Shown here in pieces: positions 27,218-37,161 of a stretch of DNA of 64,000 nt; position 1 is the first letter of the stretch; every line of letters begins with the position of its first letter. Made by a program: the position numbers and the translations under genes. The stretch spans positions 2,046,001 to 2,110,000 of the forward strand of contig CM074134.1 of NCBI GenBank assembly GCA_037178625.1, read 5' to 3'. This DNA comes from Skeletonema tropicum (lineage: Eukaryota > Bacillariophyta > Thalassiosirophyceae > Thalassiosirales > Thalassiosiraceae). The notes under the pieces were generated by a model. That model was not told the DNA's origin. It did no database searches and saw nothing but the letters and a program-made list of their open reading frames with translations.

Positions 27218-30200
27218 ATGACACCAGTATCAAAGCCCAACACTTCGTCGTGCTGCAGCGCTTCTAAACATTCACCCGGCACCACCACCAGCTGTGGTGG
27301 CGGCGGTGCACAAGCCCCCGGTGGTGGTGGAGGATGCTGTGGTGGTCCAAAATCTTCAGTTCACGATCACATCACCACCACCACTACATCATGCTCTGCA
27401 TCACCACCAACCGAAAAAACTGCACCAGCCAAAAGTAGTGCTTGTTGCAGTACCAAGGGTGGTAGTTGCAACAGTGAACCTCCCACTGAAAAATCATGCA
27501 GTAATGAAAAAATCGATTGTTGTGGTAGTACAGCCCGTCCAAAGAAGTCATTATGTTGTAACGACAAACCTACAAATAATAATTGTAATGATGATGCCTG
27601 CTGTTCCTCACCACCCAAAGTGGCCCCTAAAAACGTATGCTGTAATGAGAAAAATTGCGTTTGTAGTGCCAGCACCGCCCCATCCAAATCATCGTGCTGT
27701 AGTGGTGAGGACAATAAAGTCACGACGGCAATAAGCAAGAAGAAATCTTGCTGTGATTTGAAAGTCCCGGATGCACAGATAGGAGGCGGTAGTGGATGCT
27801 GCAACAGCAGCAGCAAAGCAGACACAGAAAATAGCAACGAGAAGTGCGCTCCAAAAATTGAAAGTAGCAATAATAACCAAGGATGCTGCCCTTCCTCGAA
27901 TTGTAAGGACAATTTCACTTCCAACAAGAAGTCATGCTGTGATGATTCAGGAATAGGAGTCCCAAATGAAACTGCAGAGTGTGGAGGTGGTGGTTGCTGC
28001 AGCAGTAACAAAGCAGACACAGAAAGTAACAACAACAACAACAACAAGTGCACTTCAAAAATTGAAAGCAACAACAACAACAACAAGGAATGCTGCTCTT
28101 CCTCTACCACCTGCATTTGCATCCCAGTAACAAAATCATCTACTACCTGCTGCAGTACAAACGGATGCTGTGCCAAAGATTCTCAATCAAGTAGTGACCA
28201 TCTAACCTGCCTCGCCGTAATCCGTCCCGATAACATCACCGTTGACGTATTTGATGTCAAGGGTCATTCACGAGCCTTTCGTTCCAGAAACAAGATGGTA
28301 AATCAAAAGATGTTGCTTTCCAATAAATTATGTTTTGCAGCGCATGGGGCACACGGTGAGAATATCGATGGGATGTTGACATATTGTTTTGATTCGAATG
28401 GGGAGCATGGTGAGCCAGATGAGGGGTGTTTTTGTGGTGAGGAGGAACCCCATTTGCATGCTCATATACATGATCCAGAGTTTTGTGACAAGAATAATTG
28501 TGGTGGTGGTAGAGGGGGGAATAATCAAAGTTTGAGAGTTCTTTCGCAATTGACTCTTCATTTGGTGGAGGGGGAAGAGGATACTGCACCGAGTGGTGTT
28601 GCTAGTATGCCGATTACTTCGAGCATGCCGAATCAGTGTAATTCGTCGACACTGCAGCAGCATTTGAAGGATGAGGGGTTGCAATTGGTGCAACGTGAAT
28701 GTTGTGATACTGACGAAAAGAAGAATGAATGTGGCAAGCATCGAATGTACAAAGTTCAGCATCATGACCACACGGACTTTTTGGTACATAATGAGGAATC
28801 TGGACAGCTGCATATGGAGCACCCTTGTGTATCATGTGGTGATACTGATGTTCATGGCCGCTTCCGCCTCCTTCATACACGAAGCTGGATGGGTGACGAG
28901 GCACCCAGCAGGAGCAATAAAGGAAGGGACGAGTCGAAGAAGGAGATTCGTCTTCACTTTTTCGAGCCACACCAAGAGCCATTTCGTCTGTTGGATGTCT
29001 TTTCTGGACTGTTTGAGTTGGAATCTGGTCGTGTCCATGCTGTGAGGCCCGTGGATGCAATGGAACGACGTCCCTCTAGTGCGTCTACAGCTGAGTTTGC
29101 ACCCCAACGAGGCAAGTCTCAATTCTTTGTTGAGAAGATTTGTTGTGCATCCGAGGCGAATCAGATTATGTCATTGCTTGGCAAGGTCAAAGGTATTAAT
29201 GATGTGAGCGTCAATACGACTACCAAGACTGTTTACGTTGATCATGACTTTGACCTAACGTCTGCTACCGATGTTGCCAATATCCTGAATTCTGAAAGAT
29301 TTGGAGCGCACGTGAAAAAAGACGCTGCATTGCAGGCTGCGAAGAAGACGGGCGTGCCCACAGACGCCTATGTGAAGTCAACGTTTGATCTATCAGAAGT
29401 CTTGAGCGGATTGGACAATGACGAACAAGAAAGTACTTCGAACTGCATCAAATATATTCTCGAGAATAAGTACGTCAATGATGAGATCAAGGATGTTGTA
29501 TTTGATGTGTCGGGACAAACCCTTTCTATTGAACATAGGCCCTACTTCCTCACTGCACCAGGAATCGTGGATGTATTGGACAGTCATATGTATGACGTGA
29601 GTATTACTAATGACGGTGGCGCGGATGGATTATGGGCATTAGCACTGATGGATGTTGATCAAGAAGACATAATTGACCAGCATAAAACAACTGTACGCCC
29701 AACAATCGTTCTGTCTGGCGTGTTTTGGATTATCAGTATGTTTTCGCTGATTGGTGGAAACTGGGACTATCTGAAGTATGTCGCACTATTGAGTGTTGCA
29801 TTTGGACTGCCTCCCATTGCAGCGAAGGCATTACGTACTCTTCGCCGATGCCACTTTGATGTAAACTGCATGATGTTCTTTGCAGTTCTCGGTGCCCTGC
29901 CGTTACAAGAATACACAGAGAGTGCAGCAGTTTGCTTTTTGTTCTCGATTTCTGAAGCGCTTGAGTCTAGAGCGACTGCTCGTGCTCGAAACGCTTTGTC
30001 AGCGATTGTATGCCTACGACCTGAACATGCCAACGTGATCAATCCTTACACCAAGGCAATTGTTGTTCTTCCCGCCTCGGTGGTTGCAGTAGGCTCACTT
30101 GTATCTGTGCGAACAGGAGACAAAATTCCGTGCGATGGCGTGGTCGTTGAGGGGAAATCTCACGTAGATGAAAGCACTTTGACTGGTGAGTCAAGGCCCA

Positions 30201-31672
30201 TAAGCAAGTCCAAAGGATCACTGGTGTCTGGAGGAACAATTAACATTGGAAGCACTCAGCTTGTGGTTAAAACAACGGCTACATCTGAAAGCTCAGCTGT
30301 ATCAAGGCTGATTCGTTTAGTGGAGGAGGCCCAATCTAATCGCAGTGAGACAGAAAAGATGGTCGATACATTCGCCAAGATCTACACGCCATTTGTTGTT
30401 TTGGCGGCTCTCTGTATGTGCACAATCCCGTGGGCGTTTGGAAACGATGTTGGGATATTTTGGTCAAAGAATGCTTTGGTGACGATTGTAATTGCTTGCC
30501 CTTGTGCTCTCATCATATCGACGCCTGTGACATATGTGGCTGGTTTGACCGCTGCCGCTCAACGAGGTGTGATTGTGAAAGGTGGGCAGCATCTTGAAAG
30601 TTTAGGTAGGACGAAGTCAATTGCTTTTGATAAAACAGGTACATTAAGCGAAGGAATCTTTCAGCTGCTCGAGTTGCGCGAGATTGGAAAGAGGAGCCGA
30701 AGAGAGGTACTTGAATACCTCGCCTTGATGGAAGCGCCTGCTAGTCATCCTCTTTCCGAGGCAATTGTCAAGGGAGCCTTGAATGAAGGAGTTTCCGTTC
30801 CCAAGCACATGGATTTGAAAGATCACACTCTTTTACCAGGAGAAGGAATCAAGGCTGTTGTCAATGGGAAAGTTGTGCATGTCGGAAACAAGAAGTTGTT
30901 TCAGCGCATTGGGCTCTACGACAAGTTACCAACAGAACATGCTGCGCTAGTCAATGAATGGACAAACGAGGGAGTAACGACAGGTTTTATTAGCATCGAG
31001 GGAGAAGGCATTGTTGGATCATATTGTGTAGCCGACAAAATTCGTGCCGAATCTAAGGAAGTGTTGCAGGATTTGAAGAAATTGGGCATTGAAATTACCA
31101 TGCTGACCGGCGACTTGCGCCCTGCCGCATTGGGAATCGCTAATCAGATTGGCATCGGCCATGACTTCGTCAAGAGCGAACTTCTTCCGGAAGATAAGTT
31201 GTCCGCAATCGAGAACGAGATCGATGCAAGTAGAGAAAAGGACAGTTGCTGGAGGGCCAACCGAGCAGTAATGATGGTCGGCGATGGAGTAAATGATGCA
31301 CCCGCTCTCGCGCTTGCCGACGTCTCGGTAGCCATGGGGGAGGGAGCAGCATTGGCAATGGAAACAAGCGACGTAACTCTGATGGACTCAGACTTGAGGA
31401 AGCTTTACTACATCATTCATATGGGGAAGCGAGTCATTCGAACAATTGCTGTCAACATTGTCTTTAGCTTGCTCGTGAAAGGATTGGTTGGAGGATTCAT
31501 GCTTGCAGGGCGAGGTAGTTTATGGGCTGCAATTGCGAGTGATGTCGGTGCAATGTTGCTTGTGACCCTGAACGGAATGAGACTTTTGCCATCATCAAAG
31601 AAGAAGAATGATTTGGCAGCTGCAGATGATGCAAAGAGTTATGAAAAGGGAAGTGAAGCGGAAAGGGTTTAA
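27218..31672 (+). CDS. P1B-type heavy-metal ATPase (Zn/Cd/Pb-like) with metallothionein-like N terminus
   Basis: A 1484-aa single-exon protein. Residues 1-~330 consist largely of Cys-Cys pairs and Ser/Asn/Lys linkers (for example CCNDKPTNNNCNDDACC), like repeated metallothionein segments. Residues ~390-425 add a His/Cys cluster (CFCGEEEPHLHAHIHDPEFC). An HMA-like domain follows at ~635-705 with EKICCASEAN, the CC variant seen in plant Zn/Cd pumps. The ATPase core has TGES (~989), the membrane ion-binding CPC in IACPCALIIST (~1093), phosphorylation site DKTGTL (~1137), the HP locus in SHPLSEAI and GDGVNDAPALA (~1355). The final spans contain NIVFSLLVK and DVGAMLLVTLN, matching the Lys and Asp-Gly landmarks of the P1B-2 subgroup. 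It would export or sequester Zn2+/Cd2+/Pb2+ across the plasma or vacuolar membrane (family knowledge). Confidence 0.93.
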   Translation: MTPVSKPNTSSCCSASKHSPGTTTSCGGGGAQAPGGGGGCCGGPKSSVHDHITTTTTSCSASPPTEKTAPAKSSACCSTKGGSCNSEPPTEKSCSNEKIDCCGSTARPKKSLCCNDKPTNNNCNDDACCSSPPKVAPKNVCCNEKNCVCSASTAPSKSSCCSGEDNKVTTAISKKKSCCDLKVPDAQIGGGSGCCNSSSKADTENSNEKCAPKIESSNNNQGCCPSSNCKDNFTSNKKSCCDDSGIGVPNETAECGGGGCCSSNKADTESNNNNNNKCTSKIESNNNNNKECCSSSTTCICIPVTKSSTTCCSTNGCCAKDSQSSSDHLTCLAVIRPDNITVDVFDVKGHSRAFRSRNKMVNQKMLLSNKLCFAAHGAHGENIDGMLTYCFDSNGEHGEPDEGCFCGEEEPHLHAHIHDPEFCDKNNCGGGRGGNNQSLRVLSQLTLHLVEGEEDTAPSGVASMPITSSMPNQCNSSTLQQHLKDEGLQLVQRECCDTDEKKNECGKHRMYKVQHHDHTDFLVHNEESGQLHMEHPCVSCGDTDVHGRFRLLHTRSWMGDEAPSRSNKGRDESKKEIRLHFFEPHQEPFRLLDVFSGLFELESGRVHAVRPVDAMERRPSSASTAEFAPQRGKSQFFVEKICCASEANQIMSLLGKVKGINDVSVNTTTKTVYVDHDFDLTSATDVANILNSERFGAHVKKDAALQAAKKTGVPTDAYVKSTFDLSEVLSGLDNDEQESTSNCIKYILENKYVNDEIKDVVFDVSGQTLSIEHRPYFLTAPGIVDVLDSHMYDVSITNDGGADGLWALALMDVDQEDIIDQHKTTVRPTIVLSGVFWIISMFSLIGGNWDYLKYVALLSVAFGLPPIAAKALRTLRRCHFDVNCMMFFAVLGALPLQEYTESAAVCFLFSISEALESRATARARNALSAIVCLRPEHANVINPYTKAIVVLPASVVAVGSLVSVRTGDKIPCDGVVVEGKSHVDESTLTGESRPISKSKGSLVSGGTINIGSTQLVVKTTATSESSAVSRLIRLVEEAQSNRSETEKMVDTFAKIYTPFVVLAALCMCTIPWAFGNDVGIFWSKNALVTIVIACPCALIISTPVTYVAGLTAAAQRGVIVKGGQHLESLGRTKSIAFDKTGTLSEGIFQLLELREIGKRSRREVLEYLALMEAPASHPLSEAIVKGALNEGVSVPKHMDLKDHTLLPGEGIKAVVNGKVVHVGNKKLFQRIGLYDKLPTEHAALVNEWTNEGVTTGFISIEGEGIVGSYCVADKIRAESKEVLQDLKKLGIEITMLTGDLRPAALGIANQIGIGHDFVKSELLPEDKLSAIENEIDASREKDSCWRANRAVMMVGDGVNDAPALALADVSVAMGEGAALAMETSDVTLMDSDLRKLYYIIHMGKRVIRTIAVNIVFSLLVKGLVGGFMLAGRGSLWAAIASDVGAMLLVTLNGMRLLPSSKKKNDLAAADDAKSYEKGSEAERV

Positions 31673-31723
31673 GATTCCTTATAGAATTAGGTTTATGAAT
31701 GTTTTAGTCGAATCGTTCTTTCT

Positions 31724-32065
31724 TCAGCATGATTTGTCCTGGACCTTCTCTCTAAGCCTTTGCATTGTTTGCAATACAACTCTTTCGTGCTTATATTGCT
31801 CTCGTTTGAGAGCGTTCCTAGCAATCTTCACATTCTCAGTCGAGGATTCATGCTTCTCAACTTTTCGAAGCAATCTTTGTGCACTATTGTAATTATGTCT
31901 TGCCTCATCCATCAACTCCAGCGCTTCGCTGACCGACGCGCACGTGCATGAGTCAGTTTTGCTGGAACACGGGCAGGAACCACTAGAAGCCCATTGTCTT
32001 GTGATTGAAGTTGCATTGTTTCGTAACGCAATTGATGATGTTAGTTTTGAAGAAGCTCTGAACAT
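31724..32065 (-). CDS. small Cys-containing protein with probable mitochondrial presequence, hypothetical
   Basis: A 113-aa frame. The first ~28 residues (MFRASSKLTSSIALRNNATSITRQW) are rich in Ser, Arg and Ala with no acids, like a mitochondrial targeting peptide. A Cys cluster (SCPCSSKTDSCTCAS) follows, then a long charged helix (SEALELMDEARHNYNSAQRLLRKVEKHES...) likely to be a coiled coil, and a terminal Cys. It is convergent with the metal ATPase; the two stop codons are 51 bp apart. Family not recognised. Confidence 0.5.
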   Translation of the reverse strand: MFRASSKLTSSIALRNNATSITRQWASSGSCPCSSKTDSCTCASVSEALELMDEARHNYNSAQRLLRKVEKHESSTENVKIARNALKREQYKHERVVLQTMQRLREKVQDKSC

Positions 32066-32190
32066 CTTGATTGTATCCTTTCTGTTGAGTCGAACTGAAT
32101 GAATAAATAGGAGTGAGATGTGAGAAGAGACACAAAAAGGTTGGGGAATAAATCTGGCCCACGATTGATTGAGCGGATTTGCGCGGTTTC

Positions 32191-32690
32191 NNNNNNNNNN
32201 NNNNNNNNNNNNNNNNNNNNNNNNNNNNNNNNNNNNNNNNNNNNNNNNNNNNNNNNNNNNNNNNNNNNNNNNNNNNNNNNNNNNNNNNNNNNNNNNNNNN
32301 NNNNNNNNNNNNNNNNNNNNNNNNNNNNNNNNNNNNNNNNNNNNNNNNNNNNNNNNNNNNNNNNNNNNNNNNNNNNNNNNNNNNNNNNNNNNNNNNNNNN
32401 NNNNNNNNNNNNNNNNNNNNNNNNNNNNNNNNNNNNNNNNNNNNNNNNNNNNNNNNNNNNNNNNNNNNNNNNNNNNNNNNNNNNNNNNNNNNNNNNNNNN
32501 NNNNNNNNNNNNNNNNNNNNNNNNNNNNNNNNNNNNNNNNNNNNNNNNNNNNNNNNNNNNNNNNNNNNNNNNNNNNNNNNNNNNNNNNNNNNNNNNNNNN
32601 NNNNNNNNNNNNNNNNNNNNNNNNNNNNNNNNNNNNNNNNNNNNNNNNNNNNNNNNNNNNNNNNNNNNNNNNNNNNNNNNNNNNNNNNNN
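32191..32690. other. assembly gap of 500 undetermined bases
   Basis: Exactly 500 N. The round size suggests a placeholder, so the true distance is unknown. Open frames crossing it are meaningless. The flank at 32691-32942 has no convincing gene, though it may belong to the 5' part of the helicase remnant. Confidence 0.98.
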
Positions 32691-32942
32691 TCTCCAGCTC
32701 GACCAATAATACTGCTATCTCTGGGAATGATATTGGTGAATCTACCACTACCAGCACCGCTACCCCCACAGTATCAAATGATCGAAAAGTCCGAGGAGAC
32801 AGAGAGGGGATCATACCCCACTATCATACAGCTGATCAAGGGTTCACTCCTGGGTGGAGGGAATTACGATGATGTTTACTCCACAGATGAATCCGACTGC
32901 AATATGAAACATTCCTGTTCCGGATTCGCCGCATGAGCAAGG

Positions 32943-34352
32943 ATGTGCCGGGGAGGACAAACCTCAACAGGTTTCAGTTCCTACACTCGAAGGTGTTGCT
33001 CGTGCTGTCCTGCGGGATGTCTCAAAAAAACAAAAAAAAAAAAACAAAAAAAAAAAACAAAAAGAAAACGCCTCGACGAGAAACAATACATCATGTACGA
33101 AGTGATTGCCTGTTCATTCTTGCTTGGTTTATTGACGCAAGACGAAGACGGCTCAACGTTACTAGGGGGACTATGGACCGCAATCGGGAAAGATACCATG
33201 AATGACATCGAGGCATTGAAGCAGGAATTACGAGAGAGGGGAGGAAGAGAGCAGCTGCTCATGTTTGTGACGGGATTTGCCGGAGCAGGTAAAAGCACCG
33301 CAATCAAGATTGCACAGAAGTTTTGCTACGAATTTTGCAAGGCTACGTCTATCATGTGGGCGGATAATACATTTCTGTTTACGGCCTACACTGGATCAGC
33401 TGCTGCTGCGTTTGGGGGGGTCACCACAGTGAAGGCAACCTACATCGCCAAACAGGGCAGCACTCCACACCTGAGCGCTGACGAGGAGAAGGCGTTTGAG
33501 GGTGTCCGCATCCTCATAATCGACGAGGTGTCATTCCTGAAAGATGACGAGCTTTTGAAGCTTGACAGGACTTTGCAGAGGATTGGTAATAATCGCCAAC
33601 CATTTGGAGGGTATAGCATCATATTTGCTGGAGACTTTCAACAAAACGAGCCTATTCAAATGAAAGCATCGCAAAAGTTATGGCACCCCACATCCTCGAG
33701 ACATTTTGAGAACAACATCAACTGCGCCATCATCCTGGATGGTCTCCACCGATTTAAAGACGATGAAGCATATGGACGCATTCTGCAGAGATTGTGTAGA
33801 GGTGAAATGACACAGGATGACGTGGATAAAATCAACAAGAGATACGTTGGTGACGATGGTATTAAATTACCCAAGCAATTCGATGGCGATACCTGCTACG
33901 CTTGTGAGACCAATAAGCAAAGAAATGCAATAACAGCGGCCATATTTCAAGAGCATCTTAGGCAAACACACCCACAAGCTGGCGACGACGACGATCCCCC
34001 CCATCACACTATCATTATAAAAGGCCTCATAGAATCACTAACTTCGTCGGATGCAAAAGTTGGTACGCTGCGCCAGAGAATAATTGAACTCGGAGATACA
34101 GACGTGAGACAGGGAAAGAAATTGATAAGTCCGCATCTTTGTTGTTATATTGGCGCATATTTCATGTGCAATTCAAACGATAATCTGAAGGAACAAGGAA
34201 CGGGTAACGGAAATCTTTCTGGGTTGTGGGTAGATCCATTGTTGAATGTTTGGTGGCACGCACGCAACGGAGACCTAAGAGTAAATTGATGAAGAAAGTT
34301 GTTGTTGTTATGTCCCTACCCAATTTGGTTTTGGCTCGCAAGACCAAGAGAT
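32943..34352 (+). pseudogene. PIF1-like helicase, truncated and frameshifted, probable mobile-element remnant
   Basis: The recognisable part runs from about 33068 (LDEKQYIMYEVIACSFLLG). It has Walker A GFAGAGKSTA, a motif Ia-like LFTAYTGSAAAAFGG, Walker B LIIDEVSFL and GDFQQ (motif III), then a region with CYACETNKQRN and ISPHLCCYIGAYFMCNSNDNL. These are motifs of PIF1/RecD-type 5'-3' DNA helicases. Near 34219-34225 the frame breaks: the open frame runs to a chance stop at 34287-34289, while the expected WVVG continuation lies in another frame up to 34352, after which C-terminal motifs are missing. The 5' side is interrupted by A-rich runs (33027-33065) and the assembly gap. PIF1-like copies of this sort are often spread by Helitrons or related elements (general knowledge). 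Confidence 0.7.
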
Positions 34353-34677
34353 AAGCAACTTTGATAAGTAATGATGCAGATGACAAATTTATCGAGTACC
34401 ATAGCACAGCACAAACTTCACGGCCGCACTTTCTTCAATCCAAGGACACAGCCAAGTCGAGAGGTCTACTGCGTATATACTACCCTGCTTGTCCCAAGCT
34501 ACAAGCTAGCCAAGTACTTAAAATATTAGAAGCAAGTCAAAGAAGAGCCTCTCGGCTCGCTGAATCCGGAATCCTTGTGTGTGCGTTGAAACCGGAAGCC
34601 GGACACTAAAGCGGCACTGGAACTGACATTTTGGTTGCGTGCGGCGATTTGCATCAATAGAGATATTCACTCTGTGA

Positions 34678-34708
<31 letters not shown>

Positions 34709-35705
34709 TTCACTAGCCTCGCTGACGCTCGTCTAGCCGCTGCGCGGGTTTTCTAAATAAGAGAGGAGGCACCGGCTATCTACTACGATATTGATTGTGT
34801 CTACTTATATACATAGCAGTATTCAAATAGTACGTTATGTAACACTTTAATTCGACCGGACATACTAAGGGAGAGCTAAAAAGTAAAGACTAACTCTACT
34901 AACCATGTAAAGCGTTAGCGTACATGTAGGTAAGTTATACTTACTTAGTATGGCTAGAGCTACTCGGAAAAACAGAATCTGTCCGTGGGCGGAAGAGTTG
35001 CGCTTTTTTAAAATCGACTACTAATTCCTACGTCCATGAATTAGAAATAAGCAGCTTAAAAAATAGAGTACAAACAAGCAACTTAAAAAAATATGCGTAC
35101 AAACCAGGCTCGAGTTACGAGTTAGCTACATACGTTATGTAGGAAGAAGGAGGAAAGGGCACAGGAAGGGGGGGTTCCACCCCCCCTTTACCCCCCCCCC
35201 AATTCAGCTTATCTCGGACAAAATGTGAGAACCCTACCTCGCTTAAAAAATATGCGTACAAACCAGGCTCGAGTTACGAGTTAGCTACATAAGTACGTTA
35301 GGAAGAAGGAGGAATGTCATTGTCTGCTCCTGGAACAGGTCCACTAACTGGATATACGTTATTCTTTCTCGGGTTCGGACTCTAACAGGCCTATATTTGT
35401 TCCGAAGACTTAAGCTCCGTGATATCAAACCACCATCACGAGACTACATGGCCTTTCTCGACCGAATGAGAGGTCTCCAACAAATTGATTTTGACAGGGC
35501 GAGGAGACGAGGACGTCTTGAAGATGTAAATGTAGTGTAGACTCAGGGTAATACATAGCCTTGATGTGTTTGAATAAAGCAAGTATATATACTACCTGTA
35601 TGTATGCATATCTATAATCCAAGCGAAATTGATTTTGTCTACAAGGTTGTTTATGTCTATAGGGTTGTTTTGTCTCAATTCTATTGTAATCCTTCTTCTG
35701 CCCCC
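34353..35705. other. gene-poor, repeat-rich stretch
   Basis: No gene supported over 1.35 kb. It holds a run of 25 A at 34677-34701 bordered on both sides by related AATAGA(GA)TAT-TCACT sequences, a ~70-bp direct repeat (35087-35155 and 35244-35313), and a run of seven G followed closely by runs of nine and ten C at 35168-35200. The composition suggests old insertions. Confidence 0.5.
35087..35313. repeat. ~70-bp direct repeat, two copies
   Basis: Both copies start TTAAAAAA(A)TATGCGTACAAACC, continue CTCGAGTTACGAGTTAGCTA and end GGAAGAAGGAGGAA. They lie at about 35087-35155 and 35244-35313. The intervening ~90 bp includes the G/C runs. Confidence 0.8.
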
Positions 35706-36131
35706 TCAAAACTCCCCAGAGCCAGGGTGTGTCATACTTTCAGTGACTCCTGTGTCGGAGACTATCTTCGCGAAGAGTGAACCATTTGATATCAACGTAA
35801 TCGTTTCCTTTAGATTAATCAGACGCCTTGACAACCCACTTGTCCCTTCTTCATCTGTATTTATCAATGAGGCATCCGCAGCCTCTAATTGCATGCGGCA
35901 TTTGTCAATACCTAGAACAAGTCGATACAGATTACAAGGACGTATGTCATCAATCTTTGCGACTTTCCTACAGATAGGGCAGCTTAGGCTCTTCGATAAC
36001 CATAGCTCTAAGCAAGAATTGCAAAACTCGTGTCCGCATTTATCCAGATGCACAGCGTCATTGAACACATCAAGGCAGATGGGGCAGATAAGCCTCTTCA
36101 GGAGGGGGTCATCGAATTCATTATTCGTCAT
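35706..36131 (-). CDS. RING finger protein, putative E3 ubiquitin ligase
   Basis: A 141-aa protein from ATG 36131 (148 aa from an alternative ATG at 36152). A C3HC4 RING occupies residues ~13-54: CPICLDVFNDAVHLDKCGHEFC, then the C-x2-C pair in CNSCLELWLS and the final SCPICRK, with all eight metal ligands present. After the RING, a ~85-residue tail has no recognised domain and ends GSGEF. RING proteins of this class recruit an E2 enzyme to ubiquitinate substrates (family knowledge). The short tail may mean that further exons exist upstream of base 35706, but I could not identify any. It stands alone in a repeat-rich region. Confidence 0.75.
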   Translation of the reverse strand: MTNNEFDDPLLKRLICPICLDVFNDAVHLDKCGHEFCNSCLELWLSKSLSCPICRKVAKIDDIRPCNLYRLVLGIDKCRMQLEAADASLINTDEEGTSGLSRRLINLKETITLISNGSLFAKIVSDTGVTESMTHPGSGEF

Positions 36132-36152
36132 GGATGGATATGGTAAATTCAA

Positions 36153-37161
36153 TTAATGTAGTAACGCACTCTGGACATCACCAGTTAATATGTGGAACAA
36201 GTGACTGTTCAAGATCTATCTAATGCTACAATTATTTGGTAGGCTCTGATTTTTTATGCTGCATATCAGAAATTTAAGTACGTCAGGTGTGCCCTCTCTT
36301 GAAGGGGCTACTTGCTGTGTGTGCGCTGCCGTTGGTGTTCTCTTCAGTTCTCAGGTGAGGCCTAATCAAGATCGGCTTGTCAACTGAGTACCGATTCCCT
36401 TTATCGGCGAGAAACGGTGTCAAGGTGTCAGCTTATGTAGCCCCACACACGATTGATGAGAAGGGGTACTTGAAGCTCAGCTCAAGCAAACATGACACCC
36501 CCACATAGATACTGTTCGTTTGCTTTCAGCTTGCAAGTTTTTTTTTCAGTATCATGATTATGGTGGCAAGTAAGGTATCGATGAGATCCTAATGGCCAAG
36601 GGATGACGATTACCACTGCAAGGAAGTTCTAAATCCTTCTAGTTACTGTGTTATTGAGGGTCGTAGGAAGCCATTTTTCACCATGGTCTGGGTCCATTAT
36701 GGATGGTTGATGGCCGGTGAGTACCGCATGTACGTAGGAAGTAGTATGATATGAAACGGTACTGGGTTTTTATCCGAAGCCACACACAATTGACTCGACG
36801 TCAAAAACTTCAAGTTGGAGGAGGTTGCTTAATTGTGCGACGCTTAGCACTTTTGCTACCCACATAAACACAAACGGCGGGCAGATCAAAACACAGAGGA
36901 AGAACTGACGCGCGTTTTAAAAAAATAACGGAGTCAAAACTCCCACGAGAAAAAAAGTTAAGCGTCGCACAAAATAGGTACTTGCAAACTGAAAGCAAAC
37001 GAACAGTAGAGTGTTTAGCCGCCGGATTGGAAAGACGCCGAGCAATGCAGGTGAAAGGGGTTTCATAAATATATCTACTTAGAGGAGTAAACTTACACTG
37101 CAGGAAATCAACAAGTCCATACAAAAATAAAAGCTGGTGATCTGAAAAATTGTATGGTAGC
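36153..37161. other. intergenic region containing a MITE-like inverted repeat
   Basis: No gene supported in ~1 kb. Most of it is taken up by the inverted-repeat unit at 36511-37007. Confidence 0.4.
36511..37007. repeat. MITE-like unit with 28-bp terminal inverted repeats
   Basis: The left end is ACTGTTCGTTTGCTTTCAGC plus TTGCAAGT (36511-36538); the right end (36980-37007) is its reverse complement with one mismatch. A second nested inverted repeat (TTGTGCGACGCTTA at 36833 and its complement ending near 36972) could form a hairpin. The interior is non-coding. I found no clear target site duplication, so transposon origin is probable but not shown. Confidence 0.6.

Noticed and set aside
27367..28176. 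269-codon minus-strand open frame opposite the Cys-rich part of the metal ATPase
   Set aside because: The TGC/TGT-rich coding repeats generate Gln/Leu/His runs on the other strand; no independent support.
32041..32936. Open frames running through the 500-N block
   Set aside because: They are open only because undetermined bases contain no stops.
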